From Bacteroidota bacterium (GTDB lineage Bacteria > Bacteroidota > Bacteroidia > NS11-12g > UBA955): 64,000 nucleotides of DNA. The translations under genes were made by a program, and so were the position numbers. The notes beneath the pieces are model-generated. The model saw nothing but the letters and a program-made list of their open reading frames with translations. It had not been told where the DNA came from and did no database searches. Below are positions 46,654 through 55,050 of this stretch, one piece after another (the stretch's first letter is position 1; each line of letters opens with the position of its first letter). The stretch spans positions 25,859 to 89,858 of the forward strand of contig JAGXTF010000012.1 in NCBI GenBank assembly GCA_018333525.1, given 5' to 3'.

Positions 46654-47670
46654 ATGAGGCCAGCCATTGTTTATCAAAAATATCTGGATTATCTGTTGAA
46701 GTTCGGCAATAGCCGTAAACTCCTCAATTATTTCAAAAGCAAAGAAGATTTTCGCAAAAAACGGATTCATTTAAAAAGCACTCCGTATAAAATTACCATT
46801 GATCCCGGAAATGTGTGCAATTTGGAATGCCCCGGCTGTCATACCGGTGTAAAGCACCCTGAAAGAATGGGGTCGAAAATGCTTTCATTTCAAAATTTTA
46901 AAACCATTTTTGATCAGGTGGAAAAGGATATTTTTCATCTTGCCATGTACAATTGGGGCGAACCATTTTTGAATAAAAAATTGTTTGAAATGGTAGATTA
47001 TGCAAGGCAAAAAAAGGTAGGAACAACTATTCATTCCAACCTCAATCATTTTAGCGCAAAAATGGCAGAGGATTGTGTGAAATCCGGATTGATGCATTTG
47101 TATTTAAGCATTGATGGAGCCAGCCAGAATGTGTATGAAAAATACCGAAAAAAAGGAGACCTGGAACTGGTATTGGAAAATCTGAAGTTGCTGCTGGAAA
47201 CACGCAACAGGATGGGTTCTAAATATCCATATATTACCTGGAAATATTTAAAATTCTCTCACAATTCAGAGGAATGTGAAACAGCAAAATTACAGGCGAA
47301 AAAAATGGGAGTTGACAGCTTTGAAATCTTTCAGGCATCAGAAAGTTTGATGGATATTTCGGATGAAGCAAAACAATTTATTAAAGATCCAGTAAAGTTT
47401 GAATCTCTGCCAGAGCGCTGTAATTCACTATGGTCAAGCATGTATATTGGTCCGGATGGTTCTGTTTTCCCATGCTCACTGGCTTTTAGGGAAAGTGAAG
47501 TTTTTGGAAATGCATTACAGGAAGAAATTCCCTCCATTTGGAACAATGAAAAATATAGGAATTCGCGCATGTTTTTTACCGGAAATACAGAAGTAGAATT
47601 ACCAGTTCCCTGCAGGAATTGTAAATTCTATTACCATTGTATGAATCTTGCAAATTCGCGAATAAATTAA
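46654..47670 (+). CDS. Radical SAM/SPASM domain protein of unknown function
   Basis: The 338-residue protein has a radical SAM core with the CxxxCxxC cluster motif CNLECPGC (Cys55, Cys59, Cys62) preceded by KITIDPGNV, and a C-terminal SPASM region with cysteines in RCNSLWSS, VFPCSLAF and PCRNCKFYYHC for auxiliary Fe-S clusters. SPASM enzymes include peptide, sugar and cofactor modifiers; no substrate peptide is recognisable beside it. I prefer the ATG at 46654 to the GTG at 46648. A near-consensus -7 TACATTCG lies at 46632-46639 and an inverted repeat ACTAAC-gtct-GTTAGT at 46599-46614. It precedes a TonB receptor by 33 bases, and cotranscription is possible. Confidence 0.85.
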   Translation: MRPAIVYQKYLDYLLKFGNSRKLLNYFKSKEDFRKKRIHLKSTPYKITIDPGNVCNLECPGCHTGVKHPERMGSKMLSFQNFKTIFDQVEKDIFHLAMYNWGEPFLNKKLFEMVDYARQKKVGTTIHSNLNHFSAKMAEDCVKSGLMHLYLSIDGASQNVYEKYRKKGDLELVLENLKLLLETRNRMGSKYPYITWKYLKFSHNSEECETAKLQAKKMGVDSFEIFQASESLMDISDEAKQFIKDPVKFESLPERCNSLWSSMYIGPDGSVFPCSLAFRESEVFGNALQEEIPSIWNNEKYRNSRMFFTGNTEVELPVPCRNCKFYYHCMNLANSRIN

Positions 47671-47703
47671 TTTTTGTTTTTGTAAGCAGGGTTGCACATT
47701 TGT

Positions 47704-50079
47704 ATGGTGAAATCCACCAGCTTCTTTTGCTTTTTGCTCCTGTTACTACTTCCCAATGCACCCTACGCCCAAACCATCTTACAAACCATTCGTGGAACGG
47801 TTGTGGAAAAGGAGAGTCACAGGCCATTGGAACGCGCTTCCGTAGTGTTGATAGGGAACTCAGATACATTCGAAACGCAAACCGATTCATTGGGCGAATT
47901 TGAATTCAATGTGATACCTGTTGGTCGTTTTACCATTTACATTTCTCTAACCGAATTCAAAGCCTTTGCACGACCGGATATACTGGTTGGTTCCGCAAAA
48001 CAAGTAATTATTCTGGCGGAACTCGAAGAAGAAATAAAATCTATCGGGCAAGTAAATGTGGTGCAAAAAAGATCCAATCCTGCAGGTACCAACAATGAAT
48101 TGGTAACCGTAAGTGGCAGACAATTTACAGCGGATCAAACCAGCAGATATGCGGGCAGTTTGATGGATCCCAGCCGGATGGCGGGAAATTTTGCCGGAGT
48201 AAGTGGCACAACCAGCCAAAGAAATGATATTGTGATTCGCGGTAATTCTCCCAGAGGACTTTTATGGCGTCTCGAGGGTATAGATATACCAAATCCCAAT
48301 CATTTTTCATCTCAGGGCACTACAGGAGGTCCAGTGAGTATTTTAAACAATAACAATCTGGCCAATAGTGATTTTCTGACGGGTGCGTTTCCGGCAGAAT
48401 ATGGAAATGCTTTGAGCGGAGTTTTTGATTTAAAAATGCGTGAAGGGAATAACCGAAAAAGAGAATATACCGGTCAGATTGGATTTAATGGAATTGAATT
48501 GGGCGCAGAAGGTCCAATAAACAAGGCCAAGCGAAGCAGTTATCTGGCATATTACCGCTATTCCACCCTGGGTGTTTTTGACAAGCTGGGAATTAATTTA
48601 ACATTCGCCGGAATCCCTTATTACCAGGACTACAGTTTTAAATTATCATTTCCACAAACCAAAACAGGTAACTGGTCGGTTACCGGTCTGGGAGGTAACA
48701 GCCACGTGGATTTACTGGCGAAGAAGAGCGATTCCTCCACCATTAATTTTGGAACTACTTCACGAAATAATATTAAAAACGGGAGCAGCATGGCTGCATA
48801 TATTTTGGGAAATACTTTCCGAATAAAAAATGGCTATGTAAAATCCAGTGTTGCATTTACCAGAGATGGCAGGTTTACCAAATTTGATACACTGGATATA
48901 AACGACTTCGCTACTACCACTTATGGGGAAGGATCTACGATTGATAAATGGGTTTGGCATAGTTTCATCAATAAAAAATTGAATACTTCCAACGTCATTC
49001 GCTGCGGGGTCATTTATTCTTTTTTACAAACTTCCATACGCGATAGCAGCATGGATGACAGTGGCAATTTCAGGATTTTGCGAAATGCAAGCGGAAACAG
49101 CAATTTTGCTCAGGTTTATGCAGAATGGAAACACAATTTTGGACCGAGATGGATATTAAATTCCGGCATGTATTCCCAATATTATTTTGCAAATAAAACC
49201 CATTCCATTGAGCCAAGAATTGGGATGCGTTATAATTTGGCGAGGAATCAGAGTCTCGCTATGGGGGCTGGTTTGCATTCTCAAATGCAGGCTTTGGAAG
49301 TGTATTATGGAAATACGAGATTGCCCGGAAATCAATACTGGCTCAGCAATTTTAATTTGGATTTCAGCAAATCCATTCATGCTGTTTTTGGGTACGATAA
49401 TCAGTTGGGAAGAAATCTGAGATTGAAGGTGGAATCTTACTACCAGTATTTGTATCAAATACCGGTTTCTCAAACGCAAAATACCTATTCCGTATTAAAT
49501 CTCGGTGGAGAATTCGGTGGGATTTTTATAGTGGACAGTCTTGAGAATAATGGGAAAGGCAGGAATTACGGTTTGGAAATTACCCTTGAAAAATTCTACG
49601 CAAAAAATTATTATTTTTTATTTACCACATCTTTGTTTGACAGCAAATACACTGCTGCTTCAGGCAAACAATACAATACCGCATTTAATGGCAAATTTGT
49701 ATTAAACGGATTGGCAGGATACGAGAAAAGTCTGGGTAAAAGGAAGCGCGCTACAGTTTCTGCGAATATTAAAATTACTTATGCCGGAGGCAGAAGATAC
49801 ACGCCCGTGGATATTCAAAAAACAGAACAAAGCGGATTTATTCAATACGATTGGAGCCGTGCTTATGGATCTCAATTTAAAAATTATTTCAGAACGGATT
49901 TGAAAGTCGGGTTGAGATGGAATGGTAAAAAAGTTACACAAGAATGGGCATTGGATATTCAAAATTTCTTTAATACCAAAAACCCATTAAGTTTGGCATT
50001 TAACAGCAAAACGAAGTCGGTATATTACGAATACCAACAGGGAAGATTGCCGATTGTGTTTTATCGCATTTTGTTTTAA
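47704..50079 (+). CDS. TonB-dependent receptor with carboxypeptidase-regulatory-like domain
   Basis: The 791-residue outer-membrane protein has a signal peptide ending at PYAQT, a beta-sandwich domain with GTVVEKESHRPLERASVVLIG (about residues 22-105), a plug domain (DIVIRGNSPRGLLWRLEGIDIPNPNHF) and a large barrel ending in aromatic residues (GRLPIVFYRILF). The RGNSPRGLLWRLEG pattern is of the group that recurs in Bacteroidota without an assigned ligand. I chose the ATG at 47704 over the TTG at 47692. There is no SusD partner, so a polysaccharide role is unlikely. Confidence 0.9.
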   Translation: MVKSTSFFCFLLLLLLPNAPYAQTILQTIRGTVVEKESHRPLERASVVLIGNSDTFETQTDSLGEFEFNVIPVGRFTIYISLTEFKAFARPDILVGSAKQVIILAELEEEIKSIGQVNVVQKRSNPAGTNNELVTVSGRQFTADQTSRYAGSLMDPSRMAGNFAGVSGTTSQRNDIVIRGNSPRGLLWRLEGIDIPNPNHFSSQGTTGGPVSILNNNNLANSDFLTGAFPAEYGNALSGVFDLKMREGNNRKREYTGQIGFNGIELGAEGPINKAKRSSYLAYYRYSTLGVFDKLGINLTFAGIPYYQDYSFKLSFPQTKTGNWSVTGLGGNSHVDLLAKKSDSSTINFGTTSRNNIKNGSSMAAYILGNTFRIKNGYVKSSVAFTRDGRFTKFDTLDINDFATTTYGEGSTIDKWVWHSFINKKLNTSNVIRCGVIYSFLQTSIRDSSMDDSGNFRILRNASGNSNFAQVYAEWKHNFGPRWILNSGMYSQYYFANKTHSIEPRIGMRYNLARNQSLAMGAGLHSQMQALEVYYGNTRLPGNQYWLSNFNLDFSKSIHAVFGYDNQLGRNLRLKVESYYQYLYQIPVSQTQNTYSVLNLGGEFGGIFIVDSLENNGKGRNYGLEITLEKFYAKNYYFLFTTSLFDSKYTAASGKQYNTAFNGKFVLNGLAGYEKSLGKRKRATVSANIKITYAGGRRYTPVDIQKTEQSGFIQYDWSRAYGSQFKNYFRTDLKVGLRWNGKKVTQEWALDIQNFFNTKNPLSLAFNSKTKSVYYEYQQGRLPIVFYRILF

Positions 50080-50090
50080 AAGTACTTTCC

Positions 50091-50615
50091 GTCGTTGGTA
50101 CTCATGCTTTGCCCGCGCAGCGCAAAGCGACAACGACTATTTGCCGCACCAAAAGCTGTTGGTCGCCACATGCTTCGCTGATGTGGCGCGAGGACCAACA
50201 GCGCTCATCTCCGGGTTATCGTTGTTGGTCCTCATGCTTTGCAGGCGTAGCGCAAAGCGACCAACGACTGTATGTTGTACTAAAAGCTGTTGGTCGCCAC
50301 ATGCTTCGCTGATGTGGCGCGAGGACCAACAGCGCCAATGTCGCGATTTCCCCGGATAACCGTCGTTGGTCCTCATGCTTTGCCGGGGCAGCGCAAAGCG
50401 ACCAACGACTATTTGCCGCACCAAAAGCTGTTGGTCGCCACATGCTTCGCTGATGTGGCGCGAGGACCAACAGCGCCAATGCCGCGATTTCCCCGGATAA
50501 CCGTCGTTGGTCCTCATACTTTGCCGGCGCAGTGCAAAGCGACCAACGACTATTTGTCGCACCAAAAGCTGTTGGTCGCCACATGCTTCGCTTATGTGGC
50601 GCGAGGACCAACAGC
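50091..50615. repeat. Array of four units, each with two large hairpins
   Basis: The 548 bases between the convergent genes hold four tandem units with periods of 130, 141 and 141 bases. Each unit has hairpin A, bounded by GTCGTTGGTC and GACCAACGAC (50091-50137, 50221-50268, 50362-50409, 50503-50550), and hairpin B, bounded by GCTGTTGGTC and GACCAACAGC (50155-50202, 50286-50333, 50427-50474, 50568-50615), with internal pairings TTTGC/GCAAAG and CGCCACAT/ATGTGGCG. Units 2 to 4 also share a spacer CGCGATTTCCCCGGATAACC. Base changes in units 1 and 2 (for example at 50221 and 50240) show the copies have drifted. Open frames here are a by-product of the repeat. The GC content is above that of the neighbours. 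This is not a CRISPR, since the units are long and lack unique spacers. Confidence 0.85.
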
Positions 50616-50627
50616 GGTATGAGACAA

Positions 50628-51335
50628 TCACTGCTGCAAAGTTTCAAACCGATGTCTGTCTTTCAACATCAATACTTTTAATGAATCCAAAAACTTCTCC
50701 TGGGTTATCTTCTTTTCGGCATAATCTTTAGCTAATGCTTTGAGCCGAATTTCATATTCAATGCTATTTTGAGTATACAAATAATAATCATCTAAAGTAA
50801 TTTCATCCACTTGCATTTTAGATGAATCTCCAACCCAACAATCATGAAATTCACCATTTTTCCCGTAATCAAATTTTACAAATAACAAGGTTCTCATGCT
50901 GTCATAAGGTGCAAATCCGGTAGAATACCCATAGGACATATCCAGGCTATATGGACTTTTCTTTACTTGCAATTCCAGAATTTTTTTCTTTAGATAATTT
51001 GTATCACCATTTGTAATATAAAAATCTCTCGGTAAATAGGCTTCATGTGTTTTTGTGGAATGCCTCGTAATGGTCAAAAAGTAAATAGCTATAGTGCCCC
51101 AGGTTACAACAATAATACTCCATGCAAGTCCCTGGTATCTGGGAAGATCGAATAAATTGGGGTGTGAAATAATGCCCCAAATAAATAAAATCAACAGCCC
51201 GCCAAATATTAATTCCACCAACAATATAGCCGGCAATTCGTCATATTGATTCGGATATAGTACTACTAAAAAGAAAATATTAATAATAACAAAGCCGGAA
51301 AATCCAGCGAGGAATAACCATTTATATTCCTTCAT
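50628..51335 (-). CDS. Hypothetical membrane protein next to an ABC exporter
   Basis: The 235-residue protein has three membrane segments in its N-terminal third (about residues 8-26, 37-57 and 70-90), followed by a soluble part of about 140 residues with no motif I recognise; the end is helical and charged (EYEIRLKALAKDYAEKKITQEKF). It starts in the stop codon of the ABC exporter (TAATG overlap), so it is cotranscribed and translationally coupled with it. It ends 13 bases from the hairpin array. No function is inferred. Confidence 0.75.
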   Translation of the reverse strand: MKEYKWLFLAGFSGFVIINIFFLVVLYPNQYDELPAILLVELIFGGLLILFIWGIISHPNLFDLPRYQGLAWSIIVVTWGTIAIYFLTITRHSTKTHEAYLPRDFYITNGDTNYLKKKILELQVKKSPYSLDMSYGYSTGFAPYDSMRTLLFVKFDYGKNGEFHDCWVGDSSKMQVDEITLDDYYLYTQNSIEYEIRLKALAKDYAEKKITQEKFLDSLKVLMLKDRHRFETLQQ

Positions 51336-53095
51336 TACACCTCCTCTGCCGCTATGAGTTGTGTATGGTACAACTCCGCATATTTCCCATTCTTAGCCAG
51401 CAATTGTGCATGTGTACCTTCCTCTACCAGCACACCTTTTTCTAATACAATGATTTTATCTGCATGTTGAATCGTACTCAATCTATGTGCAATTACCATT
51501 GCTGTACGCCCTTTTAAAAGGGTTTGAATGGCATGTTGTATCAATGCCTCTGTTTCCGAATCCACGCTGCTGGTAGCTTCGTCAAGCACAATCACAGAGG
51601 GATTTAGTGCCAATGCCCTTATAAATGACACCAGTTGCCTTTGTCCTAATGACAGGGACATACCCCGTTCCATCACATTAAAATCGAAATTTCCAGGCAA
51701 CGATTGTATAAAATCATAAGCGCCAATAGTTTTTGCCGCAGCTTCAATTTCTGCTGCGCCAATGTTTTCATCCTTCAACCGAATATTATCGGTAATGGAA
51801 CCACTAAATAAAAAAACATCCTGCAAAACCACCGCAATTTTTTTTCGCAACGAAGCCAGTTCATAATTTTCTACCGGAATACCATCAATTAAAATAGTGC
51901 CTTTTTCATGCGTGTAAAACCTGCTTACCAGGTTTACCAATGTGGTTTTTCCACTTCCTGTATGCCCAACAATAGCAAGCGTTTTTCCCGCATCAATTTT
52001 AAATGAAAGATCCTTTATTACCGGTTGTTCACTAAGATATCCAAATTCAACATGTTGAAATTCTATTTCACCTCTTAAATTCTCTGCAACTATTTTACCG
52101 CCTTTTTCCAAATTATTTTCATCATCAATTAAATGAAAAATTCTTTCTGCAGCAACCATCCCCATTTGAATATTATTAAACCGGTCTGCTACCATTCTAA
52201 TGGGTCTGAAAAATAAATTAATGAACATAATAAAGGCAGTTAATTCACCAATTCCGGCCACCCCTTTTAACAATCCAAAGGTTCCGTACCAAACGATCAA
52301 TGCCAGCGTAATTGCCACAATTACATCCACTACCGGAAAAAATACCGCATAATAAAATACACCTTTAATATTGGCATCGCGATGTTTTGCATTGATATTT
52401 TTAAACTTTTGCATCTCCGCTTTTTCGCGGTTAAAAATCTGCACAATTTGCATTCCGGTTATGTGTTCCTGTAAAAATGCATTGAGTCTGGTTACTTCGG
52501 TACGTACTTCCTGAAAGCTATCCCTTACCGCTTTGCGGAAAATGTTTGCCGCATATAAAAGCAAAGGCAAAACCAATAATGAAATCAATGCCAGTTTCCA
52601 ATTCATCCAAAACATCAAACCCAAAATCACTACAATTTGAAACAAATCTCCGGCTATGGTTATTAATCCGGACGCAAACAATTCTGCTATGGTTTCGATA
52701 TCGCTGACGGTTCTTGTAACTGCAGTCCCCACAGGTGTTTTGTCGTAAAAAGAAAGTCGTAGTGAAACCAAATGCCGGTAAACATATTTGCGCATTTCAT
52801 AAATCACATTTTGTCCGATTATTTCTGTCATGTAACTGGTAATAAATCCCAGTATACTTTGAAGAATGAGCAGACCCAGAATGATCAACGACCAGCGCTT
52901 CAATCCATCCAAATCTATTCTAACAATAAAATTATCAATTACATATTGAAAAAAATAGGGCTGGGTGGCAGAAAGCAGGGATTGTACAATGGTAAGAATC
53001 ACTGCCCACACAAAAAGGGTCCTGTATGGCAGTGCCAGCCTTGTAATACGCCAGAGTAGGCCCACATTCAGCTTCTTCTTTTTTTTATCGGCCAT
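51335..53095 (-). CDS. ABC exporter, MsbA-like half-transporter
   Basis: The 586-residue protein fuses six membrane helices (about residues 15-320) to a nucleotide-binding domain with Walker A GHTGSGKTTL near residue 377, signature motif LSLGQRQL, Walker B VIVLDEATSSVD and the H-loop AHRLSTI. It should act as a homodimer exporting lipids, drugs or peptides from the inner membrane; MsbA-like lipid A flipping is one option and multidrug efflux another. Its minus-strand -7 element TATATTTG at 53110-53117 is close to the divergent promoter of the barrel protein. The following small membrane protein is coupled to it. Confidence 0.92.
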   Translation of the reverse strand: MADKKKKKLNVGLLWRITRLALPYRTLFVWAVILTIVQSLLSATQPYFFQYVIDNFIVRIDLDGLKRWSLIILGLLILQSILGFITSYMTEIIGQNVIYEMRKYVYRHLVSLRLSFYDKTPVGTAVTRTVSDIETIAELFASGLITIAGDLFQIVVILGLMFWMNWKLALISLLVLPLLLYAANIFRKAVRDSFQEVRTEVTRLNAFLQEHITGMQIVQIFNREKAEMQKFKNINAKHRDANIKGVFYYAVFFPVVDVIVAITLALIVWYGTFGLLKGVAGIGELTAFIMFINLFFRPIRMVADRFNNIQMGMVAAERIFHLIDDENNLEKGGKIVAENLRGEIEFQHVEFGYLSEQPVIKDLSFKIDAGKTLAIVGHTGSGKTTLVNLVSRFYTHEKGTILIDGIPVENYELASLRKKIAVVLQDVFLFSGSITDNIRLKDENIGAAEIEAAAKTIGAYDFIQSLPGNFDFNVMERGMSLSLGQRQLVSFIRALALNPSVIVLDEATSSVDSETEALIQHAIQTLLKGRTAMVIAHRLSTIQHADKIIVLEKGVLVEEGTHAQLLAKNGKYAELYHTQLIAAEEV

Positions 53096-53135
53096 GAAGG
53101 GAAGTAATGCAAATATAAAGGCATAAGTTAACCAA

Positions 53136-53166
53136 TTTGTTTTTGGGGTTTAGAAGTTTAACTTTG
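53136..53166 (+). promoter_or_regulatory. Strong promoter for the barrel protein
   Basis: TTTG at 53136-53139, exactly 19 bases, then TAACTTTG at 53159-53166: both elements are full matches to the Bacteroidota consensus. The ATG at 53178 is 11 bases beyond. Confidence 0.85.
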
Positions 53167-53177
53167 GAATCAACAGT

Positions 53178-53843
53178 ATGAAGTACTTTCTGGTTATTCT
53201 CTTATGCACATTCGGTGCAAGTGCCGGTTGTAGAGGTTCCGATACTCCAAAATTCCACCATGTACAATTGGAATTCGGGGTCCCCATGGTCAATTTTATG
53301 GATGGAAATGGATTTCAATTTGGTGGTTTAGGTACAGATTTGTTTCAATCAACCGGAATTTCAATTGGACTAAAATATCATTTTAACAAACATTTAAATA
53401 TTGGATTTCGATATTGGGATTTTTCAAATGATTATATGAATCAAAGCCAATATGGATCTCCGAATGCAACCATACGCAGGTACAATTGGAATTATGAATT
53501 ATGTGCCGGATATTCATACCTATTTTTACAACATAAAAGTTTAGAAATAATTGTCACTCCCACATTTTCAACCTTGTATCGCATGAATCGTGAAAGGATG
53601 TATTTCCCATTCCCCTCTGAAAGTTCAAAGGCTTTTAATTATTATGATTTTGGTTTTGGCCCGGGAATAGGACTGGAAACACTTTGGAGCAAGAAGATTT
53701 CTGTAGGCGCAGGTTTTTATTATTTATTTTTTCGACATCTGAATGGTGGAGAAGGAGGGAATTTAAAGCAACTATACAAGGAATTTAAACCCAATACCCA
53801 ATTGACCCGCATTCAATTCTCCGTTGGTTATTTTTTTCTTTGA
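53178..53843 (+). CDS. Predicted outer-membrane beta-barrel protein
   Basis: The 221-residue product has a signal peptide (MKYFLVILLCTFGASAG) and then alternating aromatic-polar strands (ISIGLKYHFNKHLNIGFRYW, YNWNYELCAGYSYLF, FSVGYFFL) typical of small outer-membrane beta-barrels. A cysteine follows the signal peptide, but the residue before GC does not fit a lipobox well. No specific family is recognised. It has its own strong promoter and is monocistronic, ending before a small terminator hairpin. Confidence 0.75.
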   Translation: MKYFLVILLCTFGASAGCRGSDTPKFHHVQLEFGVPMVNFMDGNGFQFGGLGTDLFQSTGISIGLKYHFNKHLNIGFRYWDFSNDYMNQSQYGSPNATIRRYNWNYELCAGYSYLFLQHKSLEIIVTPTFSTLYRMNRERMYFPFPSESSKAFNYYDFGFGPGIGLETLWSKKISVGAGFYYLFFRHLNGGEGGNLKQLYKEFKPNTQLTRIQFSVGYFFL

Positions 53844-53893
53844 AAAGGGGTAAATAAAATGATTTTAAATACATCCATGAAAGCGTTCCAATC

Positions 53894-53912
53894 CGCTGTA
53901 TCAGCGTTTTTT
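53894..53912 (+). terminator. Terminator hairpin after the barrel gene
   Basis: CGCTG at 53894-53898 pairs with CAGCG at 53902-53906 around a three-base loop, followed by six T. The stem is short. Confidence 0.5.
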
Positions 53913-53980
53913 GTGTAAAACTTTATTTTAGTAATTTCTTGTAAGGCGGGTACAATGGTTTGTATAATTGCAGCATGGCC

Positions 53981-54592
53981 ATGCATATAGCAGTTGCCGG
54001 CAATATTGGAGCCGGAAAAACTACACTTACCAACCTTTTAGCCAGGCATTACAGCTGGGAAATGCAGTTGGAGGACATGGATGACAATCCTTACATTTCG
54101 GATTTTTACGAAGATATGCAGCGCTGGAGTTTTAACCTCCAGGTGTATTTTCTCAATACCCGCTGGAAACATATTCAGGAAATTCGCGGTGGAAATAAAA
54201 CTGTAATTCAAGACAGAACCATTTATGAGGACGCGCATATTTTTGCGCCAAACCTGCATGCCATGGGCCTGATGAGCACCAGAGATTTTGAAAATTACAC
54301 CCGTCTTTTTGAAAGCATCAACGAACAAATTGCACCTCCGGATTTGTTGATTTACCTGCGCGCCGGCATTCCAAAACTGGTTCATCAGATTCAGATGCGC
54401 GGTCGCGATTATGAAGATGCCATTCGCCTGGATTATCTCAAAAGGCTGAATGAACGCTATGAAGCCTGGATCAGCGATTACAAAGGCCAGCTTCTGGTAT
54501 TTAATGTGGATGAACTGAATTTTGAGGAAAACCCTGACCATGCATCTGAAGTAATTCAGCAAGTGGAAAGTACCCTCAACGGTTTGTTTTGA
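53981..54592 (+). CDS. Deoxynucleoside kinase (dGK/dAK type)
   Basis: The 203-residue enzyme phosphorylates deoxynucleosides with ATP for salvage. It shows the P-loop AGNIGAGKTTLTNLL near residue 5, ENPY-like DDNPYISDFYED, the DRT-like QDRTIYEDAHIF segment, RxRxxE-like QIQMRGRDYED, and a lid and C-terminal FNVDELNFEENPDH. Start is ATG at 53981 by comparison with the family; an ATG two codons earlier (53975) is equally possible. It overlaps the next gene by one base. Confidence 0.9.
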   Translation: MHIAVAGNIGAGKTTLTNLLARHYSWEMQLEDMDDNPYISDFYEDMQRWSFNLQVYFLNTRWKHIQEIRGGNKTVIQDRTIYEDAHIFAPNLHAMGLMSTRDFENYTRLFESINEQIAPPDLLIYLRAGIPKLVHQIQMRGRDYEDAIRLDYLKRLNERYEAWISDYKGQLLVFNVDELNFEENPDHASEVIQQVESTLNGLF

Positions 54593-55020
54593 TGAAACTC
54601 AACACCAACACTTACACAACCCGACTTTCCGTTAGACCTGATGATATAGACATGTTTCAGCATGTGCACAGTTCGCGCTATGTGGATTATGTGCTCGCTG
54701 CCAGGTTTGATCAAATGGCAAGGTGTTACCACTGCAGCATGCAGGAATTTCTCGATCATGGTTTCGGATGGGTGCTCGTATCCACACAAATGGATTTTAA
54801 AAGACCTCTCAAACTTGGAGACGAATTTGATGTTGTTACACATTTGATGGAATTTGAAAAAAACATCGCTTTGGTAGCCTTTGATATAAAACATGCCGCT
54901 ACAGGTAAAAGCTGTTGCAGTGGTTGGGCAAAGTATACGTTGGTTTATCTGGATTCAGGAAAAATTGCACAAATTCCCGATTGGGTTATGGAACGCTACA
55001 GCCTGCCAGAGGAATCTTAG
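54592..55020 (+). CDS. Acyl-CoA thioesterase (4HBT hot-dog family)
   Basis: The 142-residue protein has the hot-dog fold signature: VRPDDIDMFQHVHSSRYVDYV with the acidic catalytic-type residue, and WVLVSTQMDFKRPLKLGDEFDVVTHLMEFEK. It hydrolyses acyl-CoA of unknown chain length, as YbgC/4HBT members do. Its ATG overlaps the stop of the kinase gene (TGATG), so the two are coupled. There is no clue to a specific substrate. Confidence 0.88.
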   Translation: MKLNTNTYTTRLSVRPDDIDMFQHVHSSRYVDYVLAARFDQMARCYHCSMQEFLDHGFGWVLVSTQMDFKRPLKLGDEFDVVTHLMEFEKNIALVAFDIKHAATGKSCCSGWAKYTLVYLDSGKIAQIPDWVMERYSLPEES

Positions 55021-55050
55021 TTGCAAATGAAATACGCTAAATTTGTGTAA

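Noticed and set aside
47692..47703. TTG start for the TonB receptor
   Set aside because: The ATG at 47704 gives the cleaner signal peptide.
50091..50615. CRISPR array
   Set aside because: The units are about 140 bases with large internal palindromes and no unique spacers of usual length, and no cas genes are near.
50054..50647. Several open frames on both strands over the hairpin array
   Set aside because: They arise from the tandem repeat, with no start or ending that fits a protein, and both strands are open because of the palindromes.
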